Positions 9,389 through 17,919 of a stretch of DNA of 64,000 nucleotides are shown one piece after another. This DNA comes from Ruminococcus sp. (GTDB lineage Bacteria; Bacillota; Clostridia; Oscillospirales; Ruminococcaceae). The DNA is taken from NCBI GenBank assembly GCA_021202895.1, contig JAJQCE010000010.1, forward strand, positions 58,920 through 122,919, given 5' to 3'. The translations under genes and the position numbers were made by a program. Under the pieces are notes generated by a model, which did not search any database, was not told the DNA's origin, and saw nothing but the letters and a program-made list of their open reading frames with translations. The first letter of the stretch is position 1; each line of letters opens with the position of its first letter.

Positions 9389-9418
9389 ACGGCTGCTCGT
9401 GTAGGGTAGCCGTTTTTT
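9389..9418 (+). terminator. Intrinsic terminator of the pgk-gpmI operon
   Basis: ACGGCT (9389-9394) pairs with AGCCGT (9408-9413), followed by T6. Confidence 0.8.
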
Positions 9419-9491
9419 ATGCCGTTAAGCTTGCTCTGTGTGAAATCAGGCTTTGAAAGAGCCTTGCAGCTTTTGCATTTTTTTATTTTCT

Positions 9492-9537
9492 AATAAACAC
9501 AAGCGCCTGCTGGGGTTTGCAGGCACTTGTGTTTATT
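9492..9537 (-). terminator. Long hairpin downstream of the solute-binding protein gene
   Basis: A 19-bp stem (9492-9510 with 9519-9537) around an 8-base loop. Its single irregular pair is a G-U wobble on the minus strand but a C-A mismatch on the plus strand, which points to the minus-strand transcript; the stem ends in a TTTATT run. Confidence 0.7.
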
Positions 9538-9601
9538 TATCGAAGGTCTTTATAAAGTCGGATAAACATTTTGCGAAATTTATCCGAACCTAAAAGTGTT
9601 T

Positions 9602-11023
9602 TTAGTCGGAATTTATAAACTCATGATACTCCTCGTTGAAGTCGGCAAGCTCAGAATCAATTGTGCTTGTATAGCTTTCTCTAAGCTGCGTCCATGTGTA
9701 CTGTGAGCCGTCCTCGTCGGTGTACATAACCGCCGCATACAGGTAGGAAATTACAGCTTCCTTGGTGTCGTTTGTCGCAGCGTTGTCGTTTGAAAGTGTG
9801 TTTGAAATTCCGAAGCCAGGGTCGACAATGCGAACCCAGTTGTCAGACATATATTCTTCATATGCAACCTGATACATATCCTCTGTCCAGTATGGATTGG
9901 TGACAAAGAATTTTTCCTTTGCAACTTCCTTATAGGATTCATCAGTATTAGCAAGCTTTGCGCACTCTAACCAGCACTTCATAGCTTCTGATTTTGTAGA
10001 GCCTGCTATCCACAAATAAGCGTCGGTTTCAACTGTGATGTAGGCGGCGTCTGCCTCAGGATCTCTCGGCATCGGAACCATTCCCCAGTTGTCGTCCTCG
10101 TCAGGTGTATGAGTTGTGCTTGAAGCCCACGGACCCATTGCGTAGAACAGGCAGTTTTCCTTGAAGCAGTCAGAGGTTTGACCGATCCACTCGCTGAGAT
10201 ATAAGCCGTTCTTCTGAATGTTGTAAAGAAGAGTTGAAGCGCGGTCAAAGTTTGCATTTGTAATGTTGTTTACATATTCGTCGTTTTCCTCATCGTACTC
10301 AACAATTGTTTCACCTGTTGAATAGAAAATGAAGTCTTGGAACCAACCGTTTACACCATAGCGAATCTCGTCGCCCTCAGCATTGTTTACATAGTCTTCC
10401 ATCATGTCGTACCATGCGTCCCAGTCCCATTCGCCTTCAAGATAAAGCTCATACGGATCGTCAAGAGCGTTTGCTTCGATAACGTCTTTGTCGTAGGTGA
10501 GAACCGAGTTCGCAACATATGTAATCGGGGCAACATAATGCTCACCCTTAAGAGTGAACTGCTCAGCCGTTTCAGCAACATCAGCCCATAGGTCGTCCTC
10601 AAAATCAACTATACTGTCAATTGGCTGGAACATTCCTTTAATGCAGTAGCTCGGATAGCACATTGACGCTTCATACCAGAACATATCGGGAACATCGTTT
10701 GCCAAAACACGCTCCGCAAGAGTGTCAAACTTTGTCATAGATGTTGTCTGCTCATATGTGATAGTCCCCCCCTTTTTCTCAAAGAGCTCAAGCTCAGTAC
10801 TCTTTTCCTCAGAGCCTGACGCAGGGTTTAAGTCAAAGTATGACAGCCAGAGAAGCTCAGATTCTGCACCTTCAGGAATCGCTTCGATAACATCTGTATC
10901 TTCAACCTCAACCTGCTGTTCGTATTCGCTTGAATCATCAGTCGAGCTGCTTCCGCACGCCGCTGCGCCAAATGCCATAGTTACAGCAAATGTGCCTGCT
11001 AAAATTCTTTTTAACGTTTGCAT
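9602..11023 (-). CDS. ABC sugar transporter solute-binding lipoprotein (family 1), orphan
   Basis: Extracellular substrate receptor of a carbohydrate ABC importer. The 473-residue protein has a lipoprotein signal peptide ending at Cys23 (FGAAAC lipobox), an Asp/Glu/Ser-rich tether, and a family-1 binding-protein fold with aromatic-rich sugar-site segments (WYEASMCYP, LEGEWDWDAWYDMMEDY, FYAMGPWASS). No permease or ATPase genes flank it, so it must share components encoded elsewhere or act as a sensor. It has one of the best promoters in the window, with a palindromic operator touching the -35, implying strong sugar-controlled expression. Ligand unknown. Confidence 0.88.
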   Translation of the reverse strand: MQTLKRILAGTFAVTMAFGAAACGSSSTDDSSEYEQQVEVEDTDVIEAIPEGAESELLWLSYFDLNPASGSEEKSTELELFEKKGGTITYEQTTSMTKFDTLAERVLANDVPDMFWYEASMCYPSYCIKGMFQPIDSIVDFEDDLWADVAETAEQFTLKGEHYVAPITYVANSVLTYDKDVIEANALDDPYELYLEGEWDWDAWYDMMEDYVNNAEGDEIRYGVNGWFQDFIFYSTGETIVEYDEENDEYVNNITNANFDRASTLLYNIQKNGLYLSEWIGQTSDCFKENCLFYAMGPWASSTTHTPDEDDNWGMVPMPRDPEADAAYITVETDAYLWIAGSTKSEAMKCWLECAKLANTDESYKEVAKEKFFVTNPYWTEDMYQVAYEEYMSDNWVRIVDPGFGISNTLSNDNAATNDTKEAVISYLYAAVMYTDEDGSQYTWTQLRESYTSTIDSELADFNEEYHEFINSD

Positions 11024-11113
11024 AACAATTTACCTCCGTAAATATCTAACAAAATTATTATTTTTACAAACTACCAAAGGATAAAATTTTACAATCATCC
11101 TTTCTCTAATTTT

Positions 11114-11142
11114 ATTATATCACATTCTTTTCAATTTGTCAA
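11114..11142 (-). promoter_or_regulatory. Consensus sigma-A promoter of the solute-binding protein gene
   Basis: On the minus strand TTGACA (complement of 11137-11142), 17-base spacer, extended -10 TGATATAAT (TATAAT at 11114-11119). Perfect match at both boxes. Confidence 0.85.
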
Positions 11143-11160
11143 TGAAAACGTTTAACGTTA
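11143..11160 (-). promoter_or_regulatory. LacI-family or CcpA (cre-like) operator
   Basis: TGAAAACGTTTAACGTTA reads directly upstream of the -35 box. It contains two AACGTT half-palindromes and resembles the central CG palindromes bound by LacI/CcpA regulators, though it departs from the cre consensus at its last bases. A site just upstream of the -35 could serve activation or repression. The LacI-family gene at 16137 is a candidate regulator, by inference only. Confidence 0.55.
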
Positions 11161-11252
11161 TTGACATAAACAAATTTTTTTGTTAAACTTGCACAAATTA
11201 CAACCTTAAAATTTGTGCCTAAAGACAATAAAATCTTGCCTTTTGAGTCTGT

Positions 11253-11609
11253 TCAAAGAGTTTTTTTCTCCGAAAGAGCTTTCATTCCCATGATTATAAT
11301 AAATGCGCCAAAGATCTTTTTGGAGATTTCCGAATCTATTTTATTGAACAAAAAAGCTCCGAGAGCGGCAGTGAAAGTTCCTGCTATAAGCGCAGGAATA
11401 ATATCTTTCCAGCATACCAGCTTTTGCCTGCTGTGAAGCCAGAGAGCGATAGCCGCACAGGGGATAAAGAAAATTAGATTGATTCCCTGCGCTTCATTTT
11501 GCGCCATTCCAAGAAAAACGGTAAGATATAAAATTAAAAAGCTGCCGCCGCCAAGTCCCATAGCCGCCGCCGCACCTGCCGCTGTTGAAATTATTATTGT
11601 TGCCGCCAC
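11253..11609 (-). CDS. TauE/SafE (TSUP) permease, second half-gene
   Basis: A 118-residue protein with about four membrane segments, equal to one half of a usual 240-260 residue TSUP transporter. The family Gly-rich signature appears at the N-terminus (GAAAAMGLGGGSFL). Start is GTG 11609; its ribosome binding site TAGGAGG overlaps the stop of the preceding half-gene, so translation is probably coupled. TSUP members export sulfite, sulfonates or other organic anions; the substrate here is not readable. Ends in TM-rich sequence with a Lys-rich tail. Confidence 0.78.
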   Translation of the reverse strand: MAATIIISTAAGAAAAMGLGGGSFLILYLTVFLGMAQNEAQGINLIFFIPCAAIALWLHSRQKLVCWKDIIPALIAGTFTAALGAFLFNKIDSEISKKIFGAFIIIMGMKALSEKKTL

Positions 11610-11620
11610 AGCCGTTCCTC

Positions 11621-11977
11621 CTACAAAATCATTCTGATACCGAAGTAAATCATTACTGCGCCAAATAAGCGTTTGAGATTTTGAGGGGATAATTTTTTCA
11701 TCAGAACACTGCCCAGACAGACGCCGATAATTCCTCCGGGAATGTACTTTGCCGCCTCTGAAAGGTCTATACTTCCTTGCTGAAAGTATACAAATGCGCT
11801 TACTATGGTCAGCGGAAGAGTTAGCGCAAGTGAGGTTGCGTGCGCTTTTTTAGTTTCAAGTCCTTCGTTTTCAAGCATCGGAACGGCAAGCATACCTCCT
11901 CCAGAGCCAAAAAGTCCGTTCGCCGCTCCACAAGCCGCTCCTGTCAAAGCAGATTTTGTTCTTGAGAAATCGCTCAT
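11621..11977 (-). CDS. TauE/SafE (TSUP) permease, first half-gene
   Basis: Also 118 residues with about four membrane segments and the same family signature (GAACGAANGLFGSGGGMLAVP). It lies 11 bases upstream of the second half on the same strand. The two are the same length and each carries its own Gly-rich motif, so this is a genuine two-gene form (heterodimer likely) rather than a frameshifted full-length gene: the internal boundary has a stop, a ribosome binding site and a start. Confidence 0.78.
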   Translation of the reverse strand: MSDFSRTKSALTGAACGAANGLFGSGGGMLAVPMLENEGLETKKAHATSLALTLPLTIVSAFVYFQQGSIDLSEAAKYIPGGIIGVCLGSVLMKKLSPQNLKRLFGAVMIYFGIRMIL

Positions 11978-12065
11978 TTTAATTCACTCTCCCTGAAATA
12001 AAGGCTTCAGAAACGCCCTTTATTAAAAAAGCATTGACTTAAACAGGCGGTTTTATTCGCTTAAA

Positions 12066-12096
12066 CAAAAAAATCGCACCGCTTTTTACGGTGCGA
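12066..12096 (-). terminator. Terminator of the ylxM-ffh-rpsP-khpA operon
   Basis: TCGCACCG (12074-12081) pairs with CGGTGCGA (12089-12096); on the minus strand a T-run (12066-12073) follows. Confidence 0.88.
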
Positions 12097-12112
12097 AGCA
12101 AAGGGTACTGTT

Positions 12113-12346
12113 TTAGTCAATTTCAACCATGATCTTCTGGTCTACTCTTGTTGCGCCTGCTCTCATAATAACACGGATAGCCTTGGCAATTCTGCCTTGC
12201 TTTCCGATTACTCTGCCCATGTCGGACTCTGCAACGTGGAGATGGTAAACAATAATGCCCTCTTCGTTTTCATCGTCAACAGTAACACTTACTGCGTCCT
12301 TGTCCTCAACAAGCTCTGTGGCAATGGTTTTCAGTAATTCCTCCAT
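12113..12346 (-). CDS. khpA: KH-domain RNA-binding protein KhpA
   Basis: A 77-residue single KH domain with the GxxG loop in GRVIGKQGRIAKAIR. KhpA proteins (YlqC in Bacillus) bind RNA, often with KhpB/Jag, and affect cell elongation and translation. Position directly after rpsP is the standard Firmicute arrangement. In many relatives rimM and trmD follow, but here the operon stops at a terminator. Confidence 0.93.
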   Translation of the reverse strand: MEELLKTIATELVEDKDAVSVTVDDENEEGIIVYHLHVAESDMGRVIGKQGRIAKAIRVIMRAGATRVDQKIMVEID

Positions 12347-12390
12347 ACATAGTCATCCTTTCATTATAAATTAAGCGTAAAAGTAAAGCG

Positions 12391-12633
12391 TCATATAGTA
12401 CCGCTGTTCTTGAGAAGAGTCTTAACACGGTCTGTAGGCTGCGCTCCGTTGGCTATCCAAGACTTAACCTTTTCCTCGTCAACCTTGAAAACCTTTGGAT
12501 TCTTTGTAGGATCATAGTATCCGATTTCCTCGATGCAACGACCATCTCTTGCGGATCTCGAGTCGGCAACTACGATTCTATAAAAAGGAGCTTTTTTTGC
12601 ACCCATTCTTCTCAGTCTGATTTTAACTGCCAT
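12391..12633 (-). CDS. rpsP: 30S ribosomal protein S16
   Basis: 80 residues beginning [25 protein letters not shown], the S16 signature, and keeping the conserved GYYDPTKNP segment. It assembles early in the 30S body. Clear AGGTG ribosome binding site. Located between ffh and khpA as in Bacillus and Clostridia. Confidence 0.97.
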   Translation of the reverse strand: MAVKIRLRRMGAKKAPFYRIVVADSRSARDGRCIEEIGYYDPTKNPKVFKVDEEKVKSWIANGAQPTDRVKTLLKNSGTI

Positions 12634-12781
12634 TTCCTAATTCACCTCCATGCTTTAATCGCCTGATTAAGAGCGAACGTTATATTTAAACCATTTGTTG
12701 AAAATATGGAATAAATCAAATTTTAAAGCTACTGTGTCAAAAAGCTTTAAAGCTTAAGCCGTTTATGTCAAAAGGCGCACG

Positions 12782-14164
12782 TTATTTTATTCCGTTTCCG
12801 CCGTTTGAGTTCATGAGCTTCATAAGCTCGGCACGGTTCATTCTCTGCTTTTTGCCGTGAAGCTTGCCATTTCCGATTCCAAACTGCTTCATCATCTTTT
12901 TCATCTGCTCAAACTGTCTTAAAAGCTGATTGACGTCCGAAACCTGCGTGCCGCTGCCTGCGGCAATTCTTCTCTTTCGCTTAGGGTCTATAATCGAGGG
13001 CTTCAGCCGCTCAAGCTTTGTCATAGACTGAATCATCGCTCTAGTCTTTTTAAGCTGAACCTCGCCCTGCTCAACCTGCTCGTCCGTCATATTGCCTGCT
13101 CCAGGAATCATGCCGACAATAGAGCGCACCGAACCCATTTTGTTAATCTGCTCCATATTTTCAAGCAAATCGTTCATGTCAAAGCCTTCCTGCGAAACCT
13201 TTTTAGCCATTCGCTCGGCATCCTTTTCGTCAATAGTCGCAGATGCCTTTTCAATAAGCGTGAGCATATCGCCCATGCCTAAAATTCTTGAAGCCATTCG
13301 TTCAGGGTGGAACAACTCAAAGTCGTCAAGCTTTTCTCCCATTCCGACAAATTTTATAGGCTTTCCCGTAACCGAAAGCACCGACAGAGCCGCTCCGCCT
13401 CTTGTGTCTGAATCAAGCTTTGAAAGCAGTATGCTGTCAATTCCAAGCGCCTCGTCAAAGCTTGACGCAACCTTAACTGCGTCTTGACCTATCATAGCGT
13501 CAACTACAAGCATAATCTCATGAGGCTGAGCAATTTCCTTGATGTCTACAAGCTCCTGCATAAGCTCCTTGTCAATGTGCAGACGTCCTGCTGTGTCGAT
13601 AATAACAAGGTCGTTGCCATAGTCGGAAGCGTGCTTCAAGCCCTCTTTGACAATATCTCTGGGATCAATCTGCCCCATTTCAAACACGGGAACCTCGGCT
13701 TTTTCGCCTACTATTTTAAGCTGTTCGATAGCCGCAGGACGGTATACGTCCGCCGCAATCAGAAGCGGTCTTTTCTGCTCTTTGTTTTTAAAATACCTCG
13801 CAAGCTTTGCGGCATGAGTGGTTTTTCCTGCGCCCTGAAGTCCGCACATCATTATAATGCACGGCGGTCTGTTAGGGAAATTTATCTTAGCGTTCGACTC
13901 GCCCATGAGAGCGATAAGCTCTTCGTTTACTATCTTTATAACCTGCTGAGCTGGAGTGAGGCTGGAAAGTACCTCTTCGCCTATGCTTCGCTCTGTGACC
14001 TTGTTTACAAATTCCTTGACAACCTTGTAGCTTACATCCGCTTCAAGGAGAGCCATCTTAACCTCGCGCATAGCCTCCTTAACATCGTCTTCGGTAAGCT
14101 TTCCGCGGTTTTTAAGCTTTTTAAATACGCCGCCAAGCTTTTGAGATAATCCTTCAAATGCCAC
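12782..14164 (-). CDS. ffh: Signal recognition particle GTPase
   Basis: Targets ribosomes making membrane proteins to the FtsY receptor. The 460-residue protein has the N domain (1-90), the G domain with P-loop GLQGAGKTTHAAKLA near 110, DTAGR, and SKLDSDTRGG, and a Met-rich M domain (MKKMMKQFG, MNRAELMKLMN) for signal peptides and 4.5S RNA. The extreme C-terminus is Gly/Asn-rich. Preceded by ylxM with a 30-base gap. Confidence 0.98.
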   Translation of the reverse strand: MAFEGLSQKLGGVFKKLKNRGKLTEDDVKEAMREVKMALLEADVSYKVVKEFVNKVTERSIGEEVLSSLTPAQQVIKIVNEELIALMGESNAKINFPNRPPCIIMMCGLQGAGKTTHAAKLARYFKNKEQKRPLLIAADVYRPAAIEQLKIVGEKAEVPVFEMGQIDPRDIVKEGLKHASDYGNDLVIIDTAGRLHIDKELMQELVDIKEIAQPHEIMLVVDAMIGQDAVKVASSFDEALGIDSILLSKLDSDTRGGAALSVLSVTGKPIKFVGMGEKLDDFELFHPERMASRILGMGDMLTLIEKASATIDEKDAERMAKKVSQEGFDMNDLLENMEQINKMGSVRSIVGMIPGAGNMTDEQVEQGEVQLKKTRAMIQSMTKLERLKPSIIDPKRKRRIAAGSGTQVSDVNQLLRQFEQMKKMMKQFGIGNGKLHGKKQRMNRAELMKLMNSNGGNGIK

Positions 14165-14194
14165 AGCTTTCCCTCCCTTGCATGAACTTATATT

Positions 14195-14587
14195 TTATTC
14201 ATAATCCTTGTTTTCATATTCTTCAATTTTGCTGTCTAAATTTTCAAGCAACACTATAACCTTGTCGGCAATGTTTTTCGCAAAGCTGACTTTGCGGCAT
14301 TCTTCTAAAGCCTCGTATGCCTGAGCTTTAAATTCGTAAAGATCCTTTTTGTACTGCTCGTTCTGCTGCGCAAGTCCGAGAACATCGTCGTAATGCTCAA
14401 GCGCATCTTCTCCGTGCTTGAGAGCGTCGTGTACTCCCTGACGAGTGACATTGTACTGCTCGGCAATTTCCGTAAGTGAAAGGTCATCATAATAGTACAT
14501 TGACATCATTTCACGCTGACGTTCAGTCAAAAGATCGCCGTAAATATCGAGCAGGGTGCTTATATAAAGATTTTTTGCTATTTCCAC
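14195..14587 (-). CDS. ylxM: YlxM-type helix-turn-helix regulator of the SRP operon
   Basis: A 130-residue protein with a sigma-70-region-4-like helix-turn-helix (LTERQREMMSMYYYDDLSLTEIAEQYNVTRQGVHDAL) and a coiled-coil C-terminal half. YlxM stimulates the SRP GTPase cycle in some bacteria and is nearly always upstream of ffh. The GTG at 14587 is chosen since AGAGGTGA lies 8 bases before it; the longer ATG form has no ribosome binding site. Confidence 0.9.
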   Translation of the reverse strand: MEIAKNLYISTLLDIYGDLLTERQREMMSMYYYDDLSLTEIAEQYNVTRQGVHDALKHGEDALEHYDDVLGLAQQNEQYKKDLYEFKAQAYEALEECRKVSFAKNIADKVIVLLENLDSKIEEYENKDYE

Positions 14588-14819
14588 TGCGTTCACCTCT
14601 TTCAACGTAAAGCGCAAGCTCTTTACAATAATTTATTATACATCAAGCAAAAAGACTTGTCAAGTCCTTTTGACAAAACACATAAAAAATTTACAATTCG
14701 TCTGTTGATTTTGCATTTTACAGGCTAAAATTTTGTGAAGCCCTATAGAGATTACAAATATCGGAGTACAGCTTCGGTTCGATTTTCAAACAATTAAAAT
14801 AAAAAATTTACAATTTGCA
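14588..14819. other. Divergent spacer between ylxM and the aldo/keto reductase
   Basis: AT-rich. It must hold the minus-strand promoter of the SRP operon; no clear consensus pair stands out. No ORF. Confidence 0.3.
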
Positions 14820-14849
14820 TTGAAAGTCGATATAAATATATGATAAGAT
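14820..14849 (+). promoter_or_regulatory. Likely promoter of the aldo/keto reductase gene
   Basis: TTGAAA (14820-14825), 18-base spacer, TAAGAT (14844-14849). Confidence 0.5.
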
Positions 14850-14902
14850 AGGTTTATTAAAATCTGCAAGTGGGAAAAGATAATATTTTGATGGGGGTTA
14901 AT

Positions 14903-15871
14903 ATGATAGAATTTAACTTAAAGAATGATAAATACTCCGCTAAGCTGCCAGCTATAGCTTTCGGAACGGCAGGAATTGAACGTATGGACAATGACGAGCA
15001 TTATTTTGAGCTTCTTGACGCATACTTTGACAACGGCGGCAGATGCTTAGACACCGCAAGGGTTTACTGCGATTGGATTGACGGCGGAAAGGACGCTTCT
15101 GAAACGGTTATAGGAAGATGGCTTAACGAAAGAAAATGCCGTGATGAAATGCTTATCTGCACCAAGGGCGGACACCCAGTGATGGGGCATATGGATATGT
15201 CGCGTCTTAGCCGTGAGGATTTGGAATACGACCTTGAGCGTTCGTTAAAGTGTCTGGACGTTGATTACGTTGACGTTTACTTTCTGCACCGTGACGATGA
15301 GCGTATTCCTGTAAGCGAAATAATGCCTATATTGAATGATTTTTATCAGAGCGGCAGGGTTCATTTTTTAGGTGCGTCAAACTGGACATCGGCAAGAATT
15401 GAAGAGGCGAACAGGTTTGCGCTTGAAAACGGTATGGAGCCGTTCAGAGTAAGTGAGATAAACTACAGTCTTGCGCATTGCAGCACGGATACCTTTGGAG
15501 ATCCTACCGTTGTATGTATGAATTTGCGTGAGTTCAAGTGGTATCAGAGAAATGAATTTCCCGTTATGGCATATTGTCCGCAGGCAAAGGGCTTTTTTGT
15601 CAAGCTTGCAAGGGGCGAAAGTATGAAGCGCATGGCTGAGGGGCAGTTTACAAGCACAGCAAATTTAGCAAGGCTTGCAAGAGTAAAGCAGCTAAGCGAG
15701 CGTGACGGTATTTCACCTGCCGTAATTCCGCTTGGATATTTAAACAGTCAGCCATTTTTTGTCTGCTCGGTAATTTCAGCCTCAAAAGCCGTGCAGATTG
15801 AGGAAAATATGCAGGCTCAGGATTTAAAATTCGATCATAAGACAATTGCGTTTTTAGAAAATGTTTTGTAA
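14903..15871 (+). CDS. Aldo/keto reductase
   Basis: A 322-residue NAD(P)H-dependent oxidoreductase with the TIM-barrel tetrad: Asp and Tyr in LDTARVYCDW, Lys in ICTKGG, His in VYFLHRDD, followed by the family GASNW and the YCPQAKGFF segment that lines the cofactor site. The segment LERSLKCLDVDYVDVY is the family signature. ATG 14903 follows GGGGGTTAAT; an upstream in-frame GTG/ATG lacks such a site. Single-gene transcript ended by a perfect terminator. Substrate unknown; a sugar or small aldehyde is plausible. Confidence 0.9.
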   Translation: MIEFNLKNDKYSAKLPAIAFGTAGIERMDNDEHYFELLDAYFDNGGRCLDTARVYCDWIDGGKDASETVIGRWLNERKCRDEMLICTKGGHPVMGHMDMSRLSREDLEYDLERSLKCLDVDYVDVYFLHRDDERIPVSEIMPILNDFYQSGRVHFLGASNWTSARIEEANRFALENGMEPFRVSEINYSLAHCSTDTFGDPTVVCMNLREFKWYQRNEFPVMAYCPQAKGFFVKLARGESMKRMAEGQFTSTANLARLARVKQLSERDGISPAVIPLGYLNSQPFFVCSVISASKAVQIEENMQAQDLKFDHKTIAFLENVL

Positions 15872-15885
15872 AAATAAACAATGTG

Positions 15886-15914
15886 CGAACCGAGAAATTT
15901 CTCGGTTCGTTTTT
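15886..15914 (+). terminator. Intrinsic terminator after the aldo/keto reductase
   Basis: CGAACCGAGAAA (15886-15897) is directly followed by its perfect complement (15898-15909) and T5. Confidence 0.88.
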
Positions 15915-16057
15915 AATGAACATTTTTGAGATTTTTTCTACTAGATAAGGACAAGAGGTCAAAGCGTTTGTATGATAACAAGGAGAGGAAAGCCCTGACT
16001 TGTCTAGGCTTTTGTATAGTAATTTTTAGCTTTTAGTTTGATTTTTTGCAGAGAAAT

Positions 16058-16099
16058 ACCCTTTTAGGGTTTGACAGTGAAAAGAAAGTGTGCTATAAT
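16058..16099 (+). promoter_or_regulatory. Consensus promoter and candidate operator of the LacI-type gene
   Basis: TTGACA (16071-16076), 17-base spacer, TATAAT (16094-16099), a perfect sigma-A promoter. The inverted repeat ACCCTTTTAGGGT (16058-16070) abuts the -35 and could be a control site. Confidence 0.82.
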
Positions 16100-16136
16100 A
16101 AATAACACAAATAAGCTTGAAAGGACAGGAATCTAT

Positions 16137-17162
16137 ATGAGCGCAACGATTAAAGATGTGGCAAGTGAAGCGGGTCTCTCTGTCGCTACAGTTTCAAGAG
16201 TGCTTAACAACAGCGCAAATATTTCAGAGGATGCCTCTGCGCGTGTCAACGCCGCTATTGAAAAGCTTGGATATTCGCCTAATTTTTTGGGAAGAAATCT
16301 CCGCAAGCGTGAAACTAACGTTATACTTGTGATTATGCCTGCGTCTGAACATTCTCTTTATATGAAAATAGTTTCAGGCATTCAGCGTTATGCTGAAACG
16401 AGAGGCTATGATATAATTTACGCATCATCTAATTCCACCTCTGAAACGGAAATACGTCAGATGAATATGCTTTTTAATCGTACCGTTGACGGAGCGATTA
16501 TGCTTGGAACGCAGTACGATGCCGATACCCTTAACAATCTTGTGCGTAATTACAACATTGCGCTTTGCTGTGAAGGGGTAGATGGAGCAGAGGTTCTGAC
16601 GGTAGTAGTAGATGATGAAGCGGCGGCATACGATGCAGTAAAAGAGCTTATAAAGCTTGGTCATAGAAAAATAGCATTTTTAGGCGCAAATGAAACTGCC
16701 GAGTCTAACAACAAAAGACGAGAGGGCTATTACCGTGCGCTTAAGGAATGCTCTTTAGATATAAATCCTGATTATGTTTATTGCGGAACGTTTGAATATG
16801 AAAATGGTGCTTTGGCGATGGAAAAATTCGCCTCTTTTGAGAACCCGCCTACAGCGGTGTTCTGCGTTTCCGATTTGCTTGCGATCTCAGCGATTAACAA
16901 GGCTCATGAGCTTGGTCTTGCGATTGGCAAGGATATCTCTATAATGGGATTTGACAATATAAGCATGTGTGAAATGATGATACCAAAGGTTTCTACGGTT
17001 GAACAGCCGTGTGAAAAGCTTGGAGAAATGGTGGTGCGCAAGCTTATTGCGAATATCACTGCTCCTGTCGGAAGTAAGGATAACCGCAGCTATACAGTTC
17101 CGCACAAGGTTATCTTGAGAGAATCTACAGGTCCAGTTGCTGGATATAAAAAATTAAAATGA
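16137..17162 (+). CDS. LacI-family transcriptional regulator
   Basis: A 341-residue DNA-binding repressor or activator. The N-terminal helix-turn-helix and hinge helix read TIKDVASEAGLSVATVSRVLNN, followed by a periplasmic-binding-protein-like effector domain (FLGANETAESNNKRREGYY, PPTAVFCVSDLLAISAI, SIMGFDNISMCEM). The effector is presumably a sugar. ATG 16137 follows GAAAGGACAGGA; the longer frame starting at 16071 begins inside the -35 box and is not real. Stand-alone gene; the AACGTT-rich operator at 11143-11160 may be one target. Confidence 0.93.
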   Translation: MSATIKDVASEAGLSVATVSRVLNNSANISEDASARVNAAIEKLGYSPNFLGRNLRKRETNVILVIMPASEHSLYMKIVSGIQRYAETRGYDIIYASSNSTSETEIRQMNMLFNRTVDGAIMLGTQYDADTLNNLVRNYNIALCCEGVDGAEVLTVVVDDEAAAYDAVKELIKLGHRKIAFLGANETAESNNKRREGYYRALKECSLDINPDYVYCGTFEYENGALAMEKFASFENPPTAVFCVSDLLAISAINKAHELGLAIGKDISIMGFDNISMCEMMIPKVSTVEQPCEKLGEMVVRKLIANITAPVGSKDNRSYTVPHKVILRESTGPVAGYKKLK

Positions 17163-17170
17163 TACATTTT

Positions 17171-17208
17171 CGCCCGAAGCACTTAGCTTATGCTTCGGGC
17201 GATTTTTT
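17171..17208 (+). terminator. Terminator between lacI-type gene and ruvX
   Basis: CGCCCGAAGCA (17171-17181) pairs with TGCTTCGGGCG (17191-17201), then ATTTTTT. Convergent genes; can act on both strands. Confidence 0.9.
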
Positions 17209-17214
17209 CAGGCT

Positions 17215-17640
17215 TTAAGACTCCTTCGATTTTCTTCTCTTGTCAAGATAACTTTCAAGAATAACTACGGCTGCTACCTCGTCTACAACCTTTTTTCTGT
17301 TCAGACCCCTGACATTTGTTTCATTGAGAATCTGGTGCGCTGTGACGGTAGTTGAACGCTCGTCCCACATGACTATGGGAATTTCTGTGACACAGCCTAC
17401 CGTTTCGGCAAACGCACGGCATTTTTGCGCTCTTGGACCCTCTGAGCCGTTCATATTTATCGGCAGACCGATGACAATTTCACAGACCTCGTACTGCTCG
17501 GCCATATGCGCAACCTTCATTGCTAAAATCTGAGCGTTTCTTTCTTCAATTACTCCGACAGGCGAAGCTAAAAATTCGGTTTTATCACATACGGCAAGCC
17601 CCGTTCTGGCATCGCCGTAATCAACAGCCATTATTTTCAT
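17215..17640 (-). CDS. ruvX: RuvX/YqgF RNase H-fold nuclease
   Basis: A 141-residue protein of the YqgF family, which processes the 5' end of pre-16S rRNA and was also proposed as a Holliday junction resolvase. Conserved elements: first catalytic Asp in MAVDYGDARTG, IVIGLPINMNGSEG, WDERSTTVTAHQIL with the catalytic Glu, and VVDEVAAVVILESYL with the final Asp. ATG 17640 is preceded by GGAAAGGAAA; seven extra in-frame residues upstream are not needed. Confidence 0.92.
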   Translation of the reverse strand: MKIMAVDYGDARTGLAVCDKTEFLASPVGVIEERNAQILAMKVAHMAEQYEVCEIVIGLPINMNGSEGPRAQKCRAFAETVGCVTEIPIVMWDERSTTVTAHQILNETNVRGLNRKKVVDEVAAVVILESYLDKRRKSKES

Positions 17641-17919
17641 ATGCATTTTCCTTTCCATTTTATATACACTATTATAGCATCAAATGTCTTTCTTGTCAAT
17701 TCAATTTAAAAAAATTAATACCTAATTTGCTGTGTTTGAAATCTATTTAATAAACTTATATCATTTATGTAGTAAAAAAATTCATTTTATTTTCACAAAA
17801 ACCGATTGCAGATTTTTTTGAAATGGTTTAAAATTATTTAGGTAAAAAAGAGTATAAAGGTATGATGCTGACGTTCTTTTTATTGCGGCAATTTTTGAAG
17901 TGAGGTTGATATAATAAAA

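Noticed and set aside
12113..14587. Missing rimM and trmD after khpA read as a deletion
   Set aside because: A normal terminator follows khpA, and many Clostridia place rimM-trmD elsewhere.
16071..16136. Longer N-terminus of the LacI-type regulator
   Set aside because: It begins in the -35 box; the helix-turn-helix starts right after ATG 16137.
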